NCBI GenBank assembly: GCA_019745155.1
Contig: JAIETM010000003.1
Span: forward strand, 62,001-126,000
Direction: 5' to 3'
DNA from: Chitinophagaceae bacterium
GTDB taxonomy: Bacteria; Bacteroidota; Bacteroidia; Chitinophagales; Chitinophagaceae
Length of the DNA: 64,000 nt
Every line of letters begins with the position of its first letter. Position 1 is the first letter of the stretch. This document shows positions 1-9,936 of the stretch, piece after piece. The position numbers were made by a program, and so were the translations under genes. Below the pieces are notes generated by a model. That model ran no database searches, had not been told where the DNA came from, and saw only the letters and a program-made list of their open reading frames with translations.

Positions 1-980
1 GTGAGAGTGTGCCCTTCAGAACTTTGCGTGCAGCCAAGAGTTTGCAAACATCCTTGATGAATGGCTTTACAACGGTGCGCGATCTAGGTACAGAAGGAGC
101 AGGTTATGCAGATTATGATTTGAAAAAAGCGATTCAGCAAAACATCATTCCCGGTCCGCGTTACTTGATAGCAAGCCTCGCTATTGCTACTACAGGACAT
201 TATCTGCCTAGTGAAAAAGATTTTGACTGGGTGCAACTACACCTGCCCAAAGGCGTAGAAGAAATCACAGGAGCGGATGAAGGCCGACGTGCCGTACGTT
301 CACAAATTGCCCATGGGGCAGATTGGATCAAGATTTATGCAGATCGCGCTTATTATCTAGATGCGAATAAGAACTATCGCAGCTTACCAAATTTCACCAC
401 CGAAGAAATCATGGCTATTGGCGATGAAACCGCCAAGCATAGAAAGAAAATGGCTGCTCACGCTGTTTGCAGAGATGGTATTCTCGCTGCCATACAAGCA
501 GGAGCTACTTCTATAGAACATGGTTTTGGTATGGATGATGAATGTATTCGCGTGATGGCTGAGAAAAAAGTGTATTGGTGTCCTACTATCTATGTGAACG
601 AACTAGTTGGACCTGCAAGAGCTGCAGCAGGTAGCCCCATGAATGCACAATTCTCCAAAACACTGGCTGCGACTTTTCAAAAAGCGTTGAAAGCAGGCGT
701 GCCCATTGCTTACGGTACAGATATCGGTGGATACGAATGGCATTATCCCCAAGCACGCGACCTGCAATACATGGTACAATGGGGCATGACAGCTGCACAA
801 GCCATTCAATCAGCCACCATTCACGCAGCTAAACTGCTCGATATGGAAGGCAAAGTAGGCGAATGCAGCAAAGGCGCTTTTGCCGACCTGATTGCCGTAA
901 AAGGAGACCCACTGCAACAGATTCAACTACTAGAGCAAGTACAATTTGTGATGAAGGATGGGAAAGTGTATAAGCAATAG
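1..980 (+). CDS. Imidazolonepropionase-like amidohydrolase (5' truncated)
   Basis: Metal-dependent amidohydrolase of the Xaa-Pro dipeptidase / imidazolonepropionase-like group, which hydrolyses amide or peptide bonds in a TIM-barrel active site. The reading frame is open from the first base of the window and the conserved stretch before TTVRDLG is already in progress, so the start and the N-terminal HxH metal motif lie outside the window; the GTG at 9 is not the true start. Visible family landmarks are TTVRDLGTEG, a barrel lysine in WIKIYA, metal-ligand histidines in AAHAV and SIEHG, and the aspartate in YGTDIGG, followed by a normal C-terminal ADLIAVKGDP composite-domain strand. The substrate cannot be read from sequence. 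The gene is convergent with the amidase gene and separated from it by a hairpin. Confidence 0.85.
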   Translation, partial: ESVPFRTLRAAKSLQTSLMNGFTTVRDLGTEGAGYADYDLKKAIQQNIIPGPRYLIASLAIATTGHYLPSEKDFDWVQLHLPKGVEEITGADEGRRAVRSQIAHGADWIKIYADRAYYLDANKNYRSLPNFTTEEIMAIGDETAKHRKKMAAHAVCRDGILAAIQAGATSIEHGFGMDDECIRVMAEKKVYWCPTIYVNELVGPARAAAGSPMNAQFSKTLAATFQKALKAGVPIAYGTDIGGYEWHYPQARDLQYMVQWGMTAAQAIQSATIHAAKLLDMEGKVGECSKGAFADLIAVKGDPLQQIQLLEQVQFVMKDGKVYKQ

Positions 981-1044
981 TCAGCGACGATCACTAACGA
1001 TGATATTAGTTGCCTAGCCATCATACTAATGCTTTTATCTGTAC

Positions 1045-1086
1045 TTTTTGGTCCCGCAGAAGCGGGATGTTCCACTTGCCCAAAAA
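1045..1086. terminator. Imperfect bidirectional hairpin between convergent genes
   Basis: TTTTTGG at 1045-1051 can pair with CCAAAAA at 1080-1086, and inside it TCCCGC (1052-1057) pairs with GCGGGA (1062-1067) around an AGAA loop; 12 bases on the 3' side are unpaired. T/A tracts flank both sides. It sits between two convergent stop codons, so a shared terminator is the simplest reading. Confidence 0.45.
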
Positions 1087-1095
1087 ACTAAAAAG

Positions 1096-1905
1096 TTAGA
1101 AATACTTTTTGCTTAATTGATGTAAGATCAGCTTGGCGCTATCGCTGAGCGGACCACGCGTGCTATCCTGCAGAAAATGTCTTTTGAATGCTTGTCGGGC
1201 TGCAACAGTATCTTTCATATCATATCCAATGATGCGCAACGCAGTGATATGATTGAAACCTAGAGGCAAAGTATCAGTCACGGCAGGTGCATCATACCAC
1301 AGGCCAAAACCCTTATCTGCCAACTGTTTCCAAGGAAAACGCCAGTTAGGATCATTCTTTCTCGTAGGTGCAATATCGCCATGCCCAATAAAATTGGTTG
1401 TAGGAATACTGTATGCACGCTTGAGCCTATCGAGCAAAGCCAACAGACTTGCCATCTGTCTTTCATCAAAATATTCAAAACCATTATTGTCTAGCTCAAT
1501 GCCAATACTATTGCTATTGATATCCGCTGCATTACCCCACTTGCTCACACCTGCATGATGCGCACGAAAAAAATCATTCAGCATATGATGCACAGTACCG
1601 TCGCGGCAAATCACATAATGCGCACTTACAGCAGTACGCTTGAGCGTAAACGTGCGCAAAGTTTCATCACAACTATTCTGTGCAGTATGGTGAATAATCA
1701 CATAACTAGGCTTACGCATACTGAAATTGGTAGTACCTACCCACTCTGGTGCCATAGGCGTTGAATCTATTGGCGGAAACTGTAATAACTGTTTAGCAAA
1801 AGCCTTGGCTTGTTGCTTATGCACTTTATTAGTAGCATAATATGGTGAGCGACTACATGCAGCTATAACCAATATCAATAAGAGTAAAGCACTGATTTGT
1901 TTCAT
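1096..1905 (-). CDS. N-acetylmuramoyl-L-alanine amidase, lipoprotein
   Basis: Amidase_2/AmpD-type zinc amidase that cleaves the bond between N-acetylmuramic acid and L-alanine in peptidoglycan. The 269-residue protein begins with a lipoprotein signal (LVIAAC at residues 12-17), so it is probably anchored in the periplasm or outer membrane. Catalytic landmarks are present: the HH pair in YVIIHHTAQ (Zn ligand), HYVICRDG, RAHHAG, IGIELDNNG, and the second histidine region IGHGDIAPTRKNDPNW with the Asp/Lys network. The C-terminal ~60 residues (ALRIIGYD onwards) resemble the small helical peptidoglycan-binding extension found after such domains. It is not in an obvious operon; the next gene on this strand is 15 nt upstream but unrelated. 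Confidence 0.9.
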   Translation of the reverse strand: MKQISALLLLILVIAACSRSPYYATNKVHKQQAKAFAKQLLQFPPIDSTPMAPEWVGTTNFSMRKPSYVIIHHTAQNSCDETLRTFTLKRTAVSAHYVICRDGTVHHMLNDFFRAHHAGVSKWGNAADINSNSIGIELDNNGFEYFDERQMASLLALLDRLKRAYSIPTTNFIGHGDIAPTRKNDPNWRFPWKQLADKGFGLWYDAPAVTDTLPLGFNHITALRIIGYDMKDTVAARQAFKRHFLQDSTRGPLSDSAKLILHQLSKKYF

Positions 1906-1920
1906 GACTCAAAGATGCAG

Positions 1921-3621
1921 TTAAGGTTGATAAAAACGCCAGTTGGTGGTAAAATCTCTTTTCAGGTTTTGTTTGGTGAGAATGGCTCTCACCATCTCCA
2001 CCGGCATATTGTTTTCTTGCAGCACTGCATCATGGAATTGTTTGTAACTCATTTTACCGCTATCTACCAACTCTTTCTTCAATGCATAAAACTGAAAAGC
2101 ACCGGTCATATAAGCCAACTGATAGAGCGGACCATACCCACCGGTAAATGATCGACGCACTTCACCTTCGGCGTTCGCCCGCTCATGACCTACCCTGTCT
2201 ACCAGAAAATCGATACACTGCTGTGGCGTCCACTTGCCCAGATGATAATTCAGTGAGAAAATAATTCTGGCACAACGATGCATACGCCAGAACAACATAC
2301 CTACTTTGTCTTCGGGCGATTGCGGAAAACCCATATCCCACAAAATAAACTCCCAGTACAAAGCCCAGCCTTCTGTCCAGAAAGGTGTCCAAAAATTACG
2401 ATATGCTTTGTAGCGATCATTCATAAAGCCTTGTAAGTGGTGACCAGCAATCAATTCGTGATGTACTGTTGAACGAGAGAAATGCGGATTATTCCCACGC
2501 ATACTCATGAGCTTCGCTTCCTGATCCATGGTATTGGTGGGATAAGAAATCTGAATCAATTCGCCACCTAAGAAAAACGGACTCACCAATTGTTGTCGCG
2601 GGCTCATCATACTCATGCGCCAGGTTTCTTCTGCAATAGGTGGTATGGTGACCAAATCTCTTTTCTTAATGAAATCAACCGACTCATTGTACAAACGCAG
2701 AATCAGTTCGGGCTGATAACCTTCCGGCACATAGGTATTCTTTACTTTCTCCAATGCTTTTTTCCAATCATCGCCAAAACCCATGGCTTTGCTGGCTTTC
2801 AGCATTTCCGCATCGCACCAGGCAAATTCTTTATTGGCAATATCCACCAACTCTTCTGGTGTGTAAGGAATCATTTCATATTGTAATTGCTTAATCAGTT
2901 CTTCTCGACCAATTGGATTTCCGATGATACCGCTACCATCATCCTTTTGTATTCCAACAGCAGTTTTGCTTTTGATCTGTGCTGCGTACACATTCAAACT
3001 ACTATCCAAATTCTTATATGGCTGGGGGATCCACCAGGTAAATGCAGGATCATAGCCATTGTAAAAATCAAATACGGAGCGCAATGCTTGTTGCAAACCT
3101 TTCACAGCAGTTTCTGCAGTCTTGGCAACAGGCGCTTCAATACTTGATGGCAAGCTTTTACTCGCCTGTTGTACTGCTTTATGCCAGGCATGCATATCAG
3201 CAGCCAACTTTGCAGCATCCAGATGTTTACCCCTTCTGCGTTGTTGCTCCAACGCATATACCGGAGAAGCGAAGCTGATTAAGTTATTAGCTAAGACGAG
3301 GTTTTTGGCTTCTTCTTGTAATAGCCTTAATTCATTATTGAGCTGACGCTGAAATAAGAGATAGTCTACTTGTCCGCCCACACTCATTTGCTCAAATGCC
3401 AAGGCCTGCAACTTCTTCAGGTAATCCTGTTGCAAAGTCTGCATCCGTTGATTTCTTTCCGGCGATGCGGGAATAGTATAAAAGCGGGAGAGACTGCCTT
3501 TATCGGCTTCATAGTTCACCAGTAAATGATGTACTTCACTGGTTTGTACCAATAAAGGATTGTTCTTCTGCGCATTGACATGACCGATCACAATCAGGCA
3601 AACAATAATTATTCTGTTCAT
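1921..3621 (-). CDS. DUF885 family zinc-peptidase-like protein
   Basis: Secreted DUF885-domain protein of about 567 residues. The open frame extends to 3690 but the ATG at 3621 opens a clean signal peptide (MNRIIIVCLIVIGHVNAQ), and it lies just 1 nt past the stop of the preceding gene, so this start is preferred. The predicted metal-binding helix HHELIAGHHLQ, followed about 20 residues later by the glutamate in WTEGWALYWE, follows the HExxxH...E arrangement of the gluzincin-like DUF885 family. Such proteins are thought to be peptidases, but substrates are not established. It is adjacent to, and may be co-transcribed with, the DUF262 module, although a functional link is not expected. Confidence 0.8.
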   Translation of the reverse strand: MNRIIIVCLIVIGHVNAQKNNPLLVQTSEVHHLLVNYEADKGSLSRFYTIPASPERNQRMQTLQQDYLKKLQALAFEQMSVGGQVDYLLFQRQLNNELRLLQEEAKNLVLANNLISFASPVYALEQQRRRGKHLDAAKLAADMHAWHKAVQQASKSLPSSIEAPVAKTAETAVKGLQQALRSVFDFYNGYDPAFTWWIPQPYKNLDSSLNVYAAQIKSKTAVGIQKDDGSGIIGNPIGREELIKQLQYEMIPYTPEELVDIANKEFAWCDAEMLKASKAMGFGDDWKKALEKVKNTYVPEGYQPELILRLYNESVDFIKKRDLVTIPPIAEETWRMSMMSPRQQLVSPFFLGGELIQISYPTNTMDQEAKLMSMRGNNPHFSRSTVHHELIAGHHLQGFMNDRYKAYRNFWTPFWTEGWALYWEFILWDMGFPQSPEDKVGMLFWRMHRCARIIFSLNYHLGKWTPQQCIDFLVDRVGHERANAEGEVRRSFTGGYGPLYQLAYMTGAFQFYALKKELVDSGKMSYKQFHDAVLQENNMPVEMVRAILTKQNLKRDFTTNWRFYQP

Positions 3622-3622
3622 A

Positions 3623-4081
3623 TTACTCATTATTAAGATGCAGAATAAGATATAGCTCTTCAATATCACTATATATTTTATCGCAGTCACTTAAAAGATA
3701 ATCAACACCAAAAAGTATCATCGGTACATCTTCATGTATTATGAACTTTCCAGAATTGGAAAACTTCTTCGAGAATTGTTCCTTGAACTTAGCTATCTGA
3801 GTGGTAGGTATAAGTCCTCTTTTACTCTCTAAAGTTAAACAGATCGGATAGCCAAAATCAGACCAGACATGATAGTACATACCAAAAAAGAGATAACTAT
3901 TCTTCGTTTTTGAGTAAAAATTAAACCCTAGATAAGCCAGATCTCTAGTAGAAGTAAAAACTACATTTTTATCTTTCTTTTTAGCCTCTCCGTATACGTC
4001 ATCAATTAAAGAAATTAATTCATCTATACCTGAAGCTATTTTTTTATCAAAAAGGAAAGCTATTTTTTTTCTCTCACTCAT
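3623..4081 (-). CDS. Unknown 152-aa protein partnered with DUF262-HNH protein
   Basis: I do not recognise this protein. It is 152 residues, soluble, with no signal peptide or membrane segment, and mixes Lys-rich helices (residues 1-45) with a central beta-rich part containing aromatic runs (YLFFGMYYHVW) and a short acidic C-terminus. Its ATG lies 2 nt after the stop of the DUF262-HNH gene, so the two are translationally coupled or at least co-transcribed. Both genes are visibly AT-richer than their neighbours and use more AAA/ATA-type codons, which suggests joint horizontal acquisition. It may be an accessory, inhibitor or sensor subunit of the nuclease; this is inference from context alone. 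Confidence 0.7.
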   Translation of the reverse strand: MSERKKIAFLFDKKIASGIDELISLIDDVYGEAKKKDKNVVFTSTRDLAYLGFNFYSKTKNSYLFFGMYYHVWSDFGYPICLTLESKRGLIPTTQIAKFKEQFSKKFSNSGKFIIHEDVPMILFGVDYLLSDCDKIYSDIEELYLILHLNNE

Positions 4082-4083
4082 AA

Positions 4084-5466
4084 TTAATGATTTGATTTAT
4101 GACGATTACAGGATGAGCATATCAATTGCGCATTTCCAAAGCTTGTCGACCCTCCTTTGCTCCAAGGATGGATGTGATCTACTTGAGCATCAGTAAAAAT
4201 TAAATCCCTTTTACACTTTTCATTACCTAAGGGGTTGGGGCATTGGGGATTTTTCGTTCTCTTTAAAATTGTTAACCAAAGTATACTTTTAACATCCTTC
4301 GAAAAGACCCTCTTTTTATCTGACTTCTTTAAAACAAATCCCTTTAAGATACTCTTTAGATAGTCATGCCTTATCTGTCGATTATTCAATGAATCTGTTG
4401 CTTGTCGAGTTGAAATTATATAGCGCAAGAGCTCCTTATCATACTTTCTATACTTTCCTTCTATGTCATACGACTTTAACTCCAAAGAGGCAAGCTGAAC
4501 CGCCTTTGAAAAATCTAACAATGTATTCCCTAGTATCCTATTGTCTTTTTTATTAATGGTTATATAGCCGTTATTAACAAAATCATTCAAAACGACAAAT
4601 AGTGAATAGAAATCAGATTTATTTTTAAAACGAGTTTTTGAAAAATATTGCTCTGGTAAAATATCTTTTACCCACTTTATTAGTAAAGAAAATCGGCTTC
4701 TTATTCTTTGTATCTCTTTGATTGTCCATTCGTGGTTAACCAATAATTCTTCAAGCTTAGATCTTTTGTCAGTAAACCTTTCAAAGAATAATGCAGTACA
4801 CAACTCGAGAATAAACTCATGAAATATAAACCTACTTACATCAGAATCTGTAAATATTTTCCAAGATGCAACAAAAAGCTTTTTATACCTATTTTCTAGC
4901 TCTTCGCCCAGTTTAAAGAATAAGACATTATGGCTTGCATGTCTTATCTCATTTTTCTTAAGAGAAGACCCAGTAGAATTTATTCTAACAAATATTTCTT
5001 TAGCAGGCAGGATATCACCATAAAAATCAAAAATCTCTCCGTCATATTCAATTACTGGCAACTCGCGCTTCCAAAACCTTTCGGCTATATTATTATTCTT
5101 ATTATTAAAAGAAATTTTGCGCAAATCAGAATATGAAAATATAATCTTCTCTTGATTAGACTTATTCTTTAAAGATATTTCCCAATCACCCTCATTTTCG
5201 ATATCAATTAACTCAATAAAGTGAAGTATAGTTTCTACTCTTTGCTTGCCATCAAGAATATCATAAACATATTTATTACGTTTTTTATCATATCGCTTAT
5301 GAACGATTAATGCAGGTATAGGGACTCCATTAAATACTGATTCTACAAGTAATTTCCTTTGCTTAGTCTTCCAAACAGACCTTCGTTGATAAGGCGGATT
5401 TAGCTCTAGTTGCCTCAATTTGTATAAATCTCTAAGCTGACTTATTGTCCATGTGTAGCATTTCAT
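4084..5466 (-). CDS. DUF262 / HNH endonuclease family protein
   Basis: A 460-residue protein with an N-terminal DUF262 (ParB/Srx-fold, GmrS-like) domain and a C-terminal HNH nuclease domain. The DUF262 signature appears as LNPPYQRRSVW (residues ~23-33) and ILDGKQRVETI (~70-80), the second being the DGQQR-type motif needed for NTP hydrolysis or DNA nicking in related enzymes. The HNH domain spans the last ~60 residues: paired cysteines CPNPLGNEKC, then VDHIHPWSKGG, N in FGNAQLIC, and CSSCNRHK. This architecture is typical of modification-dependent restriction and phage-defence enzymes such as the GmrSD and BrxU families. AT-rich composition compared with icmF and DUF885 genes supports lateral transfer. 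It is the upstream gene of a two-gene unit. Confidence 0.85.
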   Translation of the reverse strand: MKCYTWTISQLRDLYKLRQLELNPPYQRRSVWKTKQRKLLVESVFNGVPIPALIVHKRYDKKRNKYVYDILDGKQRVETILHFIELIDIENEGDWEISLKNKSNQEKIIFSYSDLRKISFNNKNNNIAERFWKRELPVIEYDGEIFDFYGDILPAKEIFVRINSTGSSLKKNEIRHASHNVLFFKLGEELENRYKKLFVASWKIFTDSDVSRFIFHEFILELCTALFFERFTDKRSKLEELLVNHEWTIKEIQRIRSRFSLLIKWVKDILPEQYFSKTRFKNKSDFYSLFVVLNDFVNNGYITINKKDNRILGNTLLDFSKAVQLASLELKSYDIEGKYRKYDKELLRYIISTRQATDSLNNRQIRHDYLKSILKGFVLKKSDKKRVFSKDVKSILWLTILKRTKNPQCPNPLGNEKCKRDLIFTDAQVDHIHPWSKGGSTSFGNAQLICSSCNRHKSNH

Positions 5467-5501
5467 TAAAGAAAACTTTAAGGAAAGTTATACAAATTCA
5501 A

Positions 5502-5528
5502 TAAAAAAGCCCTTCCGAAGAAGGGCTT
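5502..5528 (-). terminator. Terminator of icmF, UUCG tetraloop
   Basis: AAGCCCTTC (5507-5515) pairs perfectly with GAAGGGCTT (5520-5528); on the minus strand the loop reads TTCG and the hairpin is followed by TTTTTAT. It lies 4 nt past the icmF stop codon. Confidence 0.9.
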
Positions 5529-5532
5529 GGGT

Positions 5533-8500
5533 TTACATATTTCTTCTGTACTGTCCACCCACTTCATAAAGCGCATGAGTGATTTGTCCTAAGGAACAAT
5601 ACTTCACCGTTTCCATTAATTCTGCAAAGAGATTACCATTGTTGATGGCCACATCTTTGAGTCGTGCAATCATCTCTCCCTGCTTATCTGCATTGCGTTT
5701 CCAGAATGCATGCAGGTTTTGGATTTGTTGTTCCTTTTCTTCTTTGGTTGAACGAATGACTTCGTTAGGTACTGTAGTGGGACTACCATTCTTACCCAGG
5801 AAAGTATTCACGCCCACAATTGGTAATTCACCGGTATGTTTTAAATGTTCGTAGTGCAAACTTTCTTCCTGAATCTTGTTACGCTGGTACATACGTTCCA
5901 TCGCACCCAATACACCGCCACGTTCTGTGATACGATCAAATTCAGCCAACACCGCTTCTTCTACCAGATCAGTCATCTCTTCAATCAGGAAGGAACCTTG
6001 AATAAAGTTTTCTGTTTTAGCAGAACCCAATTCTCTGTTGATGATGAGCTGAATGGCCATTGCCCTGCGCACACTTTCTTCTGTGGGTGTGGTGATAGCT
6101 TCATCATAAGCATTGGTGTGTAGCGAATTACAGTTATCGTAAATCGCATACAATGCCTGTAGCGTAGTACGGATATCGTTGAAATCAATTTCCTGTGCAT
6201 GCAAAGAACGACCTGATGTTTGAATATGGTATTTCAACATCTGGCTGCGCTGATTGGCCTTATACTTATGCTTCATGGCTTTGGCCCAGATGCGTCTGGC
6301 CACGCGACCAATCACACTATACTCGGGATCCATACCATTGCTGAAGAAGAATGAGAGATTGGGTGCAAAATCATCGATCTGCATACCACGGCTCAAATAA
6401 TATTCTACATAGGTGAAGCCATTGGCCAGCGTGAAAGCCAACTGTGTAATCGGATTGGCACCTGCTTCTGCAATATGATAGCCGCTGATAGACACACTGT
6501 AGAAATTGCGCACTTTCTGTTCAATGAAATACTGCTGTACATCGCCCATTAGCTTCAATGCAAACTCAGTAGAGAAGATACAAGTATTCTGTGCCTGATC
6601 TTCTTTCAGGATATCAGCCTGTACAGTACCACGCACTGATTGCAATGCTGTTGCTTTGCACTGTGCGTATACATCTGCGGGCAATACTTCATCACCACTA
6701 ATGCCTAATAAACGTAACCCAAGTCCGCTATTCCCTTCTGGCAAACGCTCTGGTGCAGAAGGATTGTAGTAAACAGGCTTGGGCAGGTGTTGATATTTTC
6801 TATTCGCGTAAGCTTCTACTTTATCCCACAGCTTATGTTCAGTGATATAGAACTCGCACTGCTGATCAATCGCTGCATTCATGAAGAATGCCAAGATAAT
6901 GGGTGCAGGACCGTTGATCGTCATGCTCACAGAAGTCTTGGGATTACAGAGATCAAAACCACTATAGAGTTTCTTCGCATCATCTACTGTGGCAATACTT
7001 ACACCACTGTTACCGATTTTACCGTAGATATCAGGACGATAATCCGGATCTTCTCCGTATAAAGTAACGCTGTCAAATGCAGTTGATAAGCGGTGAGCAG
7101 GCTGACCTAAGCTCACATAGTGAAAACGTTTATTGGTACGCTCAGGACCACCTTCGCCGGCAAACATGCGCGTAGGATCTTCTCCATCGCGCTTCAGCGG
7201 AAATACGCCAGCCGTATAAGGGAAACTACCAGGCAGGTTTTCCTGCAATTGCCAATGCAGGATATCGCCCCAGTCTTTGTACTTTGGCAATACCACTTTA
7301 GGAATTCTGGTGCCGCTTAGGGATGTGCTTGTCAAAGGCTGACGAATCACTTTATCCCGTACTTTGTATTCAAAGAAATCAGCCGCATACTGCGCTTGGA
7401 TAGCAGGCCAATTTTCAATTAAGGCTTTGCATTCAGGATGTAATTGCTGCTCGTATTGTTTTTTCAGTTCCTGCAGTTCAGGAATATTGCTGAGTGATTT
7501 TTCACCGATTACTGCAGTGATATGTCCCAGCTTAGATGCAATTGCAGATTGTTCTTTCGCCCAGTTATCGTAATTACGGTTATTGTCAGCAATCTCTGAA
7601 AGGTAACGTACACGTGCAGGTGGAATCACAGCCTGACTTACTTTGGCTGTTACCGAAAAACGAGACTCACCAAAATTCACACCTGTCTTCTCGGTAATCT
7701 TTTGCAACAGTAAAGTGAAGAGATGATTCACCCCATCATCATTGAACTTGCTGGCCATGGTACCCATGATGGGCAGTTCTTCATCCTTGGCTGTCCACAA
7801 ACCATGGTTGCGCTTGTATTGCTTGCGCACATCGGCCAATGCATCCAATGCACCGGCTTTATCGAACTTGTTGATGCAGACCAAATCTGCATAATCCAAC
7901 ATATTAATCTTCTCCAACTGCGATGCTGCACCATATTCCGGCGTCATCACATACATGCTCACATCACAAAACTCCAAAATAGATGCATCACTCTGACCTA
8001 CACCGGCACTTTCTAAAATGATGAAATCAAAGCCGGCGGCTTTACAGATATCCAATGCTTCCAGCACATGCGCACTCAAAGCAGTATTGTCATCGCGCGT
8101 AGCGAGAGAACGCATATAAGCTCTGGGATGTGCGATGGCATTCATACGGATACGATCACCCAACAAAGCACCGCCTGTTTTTTTCTTGGATGGATCTACC
8201 GAAACAACCGCAATGGTTTTATCCTGAAAATTCTGGAGATAGCGACGAACGATTTCATCCGTAACTGAAGATTTACCTGCGCCGCCCGTACCCGTAATAC
8301 CCAGCACAGGAATTTTGGCCTGCACTTTCTCTGCACCCAAACCATTTTCTGCATTGGTGATGAGTCGGGCTACTTTGCGCACGTCTTTCACTTCACCCAA
8401 ACCCATGGGCACTGCATAATTACCCTGACCGTTCAGTTGAAAATCGCACTGACGAATCACGTCTTCAATCATGCCTTCCAAACCCATCTGACGGCCATCA

Positions 8501-8862
8501 TCAGGCGAATAGATTCTGGTGATACCATATTTGTGCAGCTCACGAATTTCTTCCGGCAGAATGGTGCCACCGCCGCCGCCGAAGATTTTGATATGACCGC
8601 AGCCATTCTCTTCCAGCAGGTCTTTCATGTATTTGAAAAACTCCACGTGTCCGCCCTGATAAGAAGTGATAGCAATACCCTGCACATCTTCTTCAATCGC
8701 TGCTTCTACAATTTCTTTCACACTGCGGTTATGCCCCAGGTGAATGATTTCAGCACCCTTGCTCTGCATGATGCGGCGCATGATATTGATGGCAGCATCG
8801 TGCCCATCAAACAAACTTGCCGCGGTAACAATTCTGACCTTATTATTCGGAGTGTATGCCAT
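5533..8862 (-). CDS. icmF: Fused isobutyryl-CoA mutase IcmF
   Basis: Single-chain adenosylcobalamin mutase (1109 residues) that interconverts isobutyryl-CoA and n-butyryl-CoA, with its own G-protein chaperone. Domain order: B12-binding Rossmann domain (residues ~8-140, base-off motif FDGHDAAI ... GGGGGTI), MeaB-like GTPase (P-loop [11 protein letters not shown] at ~188-198, NKFD), a linker, then the TIM-barrel mutase (~540-1100; [38 protein letters not shown]). Two substrate-determining positions match isobutyryl-CoA rather than methylmalonyl-CoA mutases: Phe in AGVFP where methylmalonyl-CoA mutase has Tyr, and Gln in DQAQNT where it has Arg. A methylmalonyl-CoA mutase label would therefore be less accurate. 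It stands alone, with a promoter box at 8879-8886 and a terminator. Confidence 0.93.
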   Translation of the reverse strand: MAYTPNNKVRIVTAASLFDGHDAAINIMRRIMQSKGAEIIHLGHNRSVKEIVEAAIEEDVQGIAITSYQGGHVEFFKYMKDLLEENGCGHIKIFGGGGGTILPEEIRELHKYGITRIYSPDDGRQMGLEGMIEDVIRQCDFQLNGQGNYAVPMGLGEVKDVRKVARLITNAENGLGAEKVQAKIPVLGITGTGGAGKSSVTDEIVRRYLQNFQDKTIAVVSVDPSKKKTGGALLGDRIRMNAIAHPRAYMRSLATRDDNTALSAHVLEALDICKAAGFDFIILESAGVGQSDASILEFCDVSMYVMTPEYGAASQLEKINMLDYADLVCINKFDKAGALDALADVRKQYKRNHGLWTAKDEELPIMGTMASKFNDDGVNHLFTLLLQKITEKTGVNFGESRFSVTAKVSQAVIPPARVRYLSEIADNNRNYDNWAKEQSAIASKLGHITAVIGEKSLSNIPELQELKKQYEQQLHPECKALIENWPAIQAQYAADFFEYKVRDKVIRQPLTSTSLSGTRIPKVVLPKYKDWGDILHWQLQENLPGSFPYTAGVFPLKRDGEDPTRMFAGEGGPERTNKRFHYVSLGQPAHRLSTAFDSVTLYGEDPDYRPDIYGKIGNSGVSIATVDDAKKLYSGFDLCNPKTSVSMTINGPAPIILAFFMNAAIDQQCEFYITEHKLWDKVEAYANRKYQHLPKPVYYNPSAPERLPEGNSGLGLRLLGISGDEVLPADVYAQCKATALQSVRGTVQADILKEDQAQNTCIFSTEFALKLMGDVQQYFIEQKVRNFYSVSISGYHIAEAGANPITQLAFTLANGFTYVEYYLSRGMQIDDFAPNLSFFFSNGMDPEYSVIGRVARRIWAKAMKHKYKANQRSQMLKYHIQTSGRSLHAQEIDFNDIRTTLQALYAIYDNCNSLHTNAYDEAITTPTEESVRRAMAIQLIINRELGSAKTENFIQGSFLIEEMTDLVEEAVLAEFDRITERGGVLGAMERMYQRNKIQEESLHYEHLKHTGELPIVGVNTFLGKNGSPTTVPNEVIRSTKEEKEQQIQNLHAFWKRNADKQGEMIARLKDVAINNGNLFAELMETVKYCSLGQITHALYEVGGQYRRNM

Positions 8863-8878
8863 AGCACAAAATTGGCTG

Positions 8879-8886
8879 CAAAATTA
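8879..8886 (-). promoter_or_regulatory. Candidate Bacteroidota -7 box for icmF
   Basis: TAATTTTG on the minus strand matches TAnnTTTG and lies 16 nt upstream of the icmF ATG. No clear -33 TTTG is visible at the expected distance. Confidence 0.45.
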
Positions 8887-8966
8887 CTGTTTTACATACA
8901 AAAGTTAACATTCGTTAGTTTGGCTCGTGATGGCCTATTAATCAGTACCTTACGCAAAAAGCAAGC

Positions 8967-9911
8967 ATGTCATTTCTGGTAGAAACACAGGGCGAGGGTG
9001 CCACACAAAGTATCCTGCTCAAGGATAGTAGCAACGGTTGCGCTGCCACCGTCTTTTGTTTTGGCGCTTTATTGAACGCATTTAGCCTGCCCACTGTGAA
9101 TGGCAGAATCAATTTTGTGGATGGCTTTGCCGATGCAGCAGATGCTATCGTGAATATTACCAATGGCTTTAAAAGTGCCAAGATCAACCCCTATGTCTGT
9201 CGTTTACAACATGGGCAATATCAGATTGATCAAGACATCTATCAGGTGAGCAAATTTTTTCTGCCGCCGCATGCCATTCACGGATTGGTGTATGATGCAG
9301 TATACGATGTGCTTGAATTGCATGCAGATACACACCATGCAGTAGTGAGGTTACAATACATTTATAAGCAGGAAGACGCAGGCTATCCTTTCGAATACAG
9401 TATTGAAGTACGCTGGCAATTGTCTGCCCATGCGCAACTCTCTGTAACAACTACTGTTCAGAACTTATCAGACCGAGCTATCCCAATGACCGATGGCTGG
9501 CATCCATATTTTACATTGGGCGATACCAATATTGATGATTGCACTCTTCGATTTGATAGCGATGCACAAGTTCAGTTTGATGACACACTTATACCTACAG
9601 GAAAGCTTATCAACGATACACGTTTTACTACAGCGCAGCAATTGAAAGGCATTGTACTTGATAATTGCTTCGTGCTCAATCAACCAGGCCATAGTGCCTG
9701 TATCTTGGAAAACCAGCAGTATCGGCTAACCGTACAACCTGGTGCACATTATCCTTATCTCCAGGTTTATACACCAGATCACCGAAAGAGTATTGCTATT
9801 GAAAATCTAAGCGCAGCACCCGATGCATTTAACAACGGGATGGGACTGATCATACTGGAGCCAAAAGAACATCGCTCATTTACCACTGGTTATCACCTCC
9901 AGATATTGTAA
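8967..9911 (+). CDS. Aldose 1-epimerase (galactose mutarotase-like)
   Basis: Galactose-mutarotase-fold protein of 314 residues that interconverts sugar anomers. Family landmarks include the catalytic-histidine region PPHAIHGL (residues ~102-109), the HPYFTLGD strand with the second histidine (MTDGWHPYF, ~187-195), and the C-terminal glutamate region IAIENLSAAPDAFNNG, equivalent to the catalytic Glu segment of GalM-type enzymes. No signal peptide is seen, so it should be cytoplasmic. It is divergent from icmF with 104 nt between the starts, and the next gene, an oxidoreductase, follows 25 nt later on the same strand, so the two are probably co-transcribed. Confidence 0.88.
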   Translation: MSFLVETQGEGATQSILLKDSSNGCAATVFCFGALLNAFSLPTVNGRINFVDGFADAADAIVNITNGFKSAKINPYVCRLQHGQYQIDQDIYQVSKFFLPPHAIHGLVYDAVYDVLELHADTHHAVVRLQYIYKQEDAGYPFEYSIEVRWQLSAHAQLSVTTTVQNLSDRAIPMTDGWHPYFTLGDTNIDDCTLRFDSDAQVQFDDTLIPTGKLINDTRFTTAQQLKGIVLDNCFVLNQPGHSACILENQQYRLTVQPGAHYPYLQVYTPDHRKSIAIENLSAAPDAFNNGMGLIILEPKEHRSFTTGYHLQIL

Positions 9912-9936
9912 CTTCCGCTACCTTAAAACACTTGCC

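Noticed and set aside
1072-1085. GGGCAAGTG shared in inverse between the first terminator region and the arginine leader (38286-38294)
   Set aside because: A nine-base match only, with different surroundings; not enough for a repeat family within one window.
3623-5466. Prophage or IS origin of the AT-rich stretch
   Set aside because: No integrase, transposase, terminal repeats or tRNA attachment site; two genes with clean operon spacing instead.
8437-8982. Long open frame (181 codons) antisense to icmF, and many similar antisense frames of 60-140 codons throughout
   Set aside because: They are mirror frames of well-recognised genes, have no family resemblance, no promoter and implausible composition.
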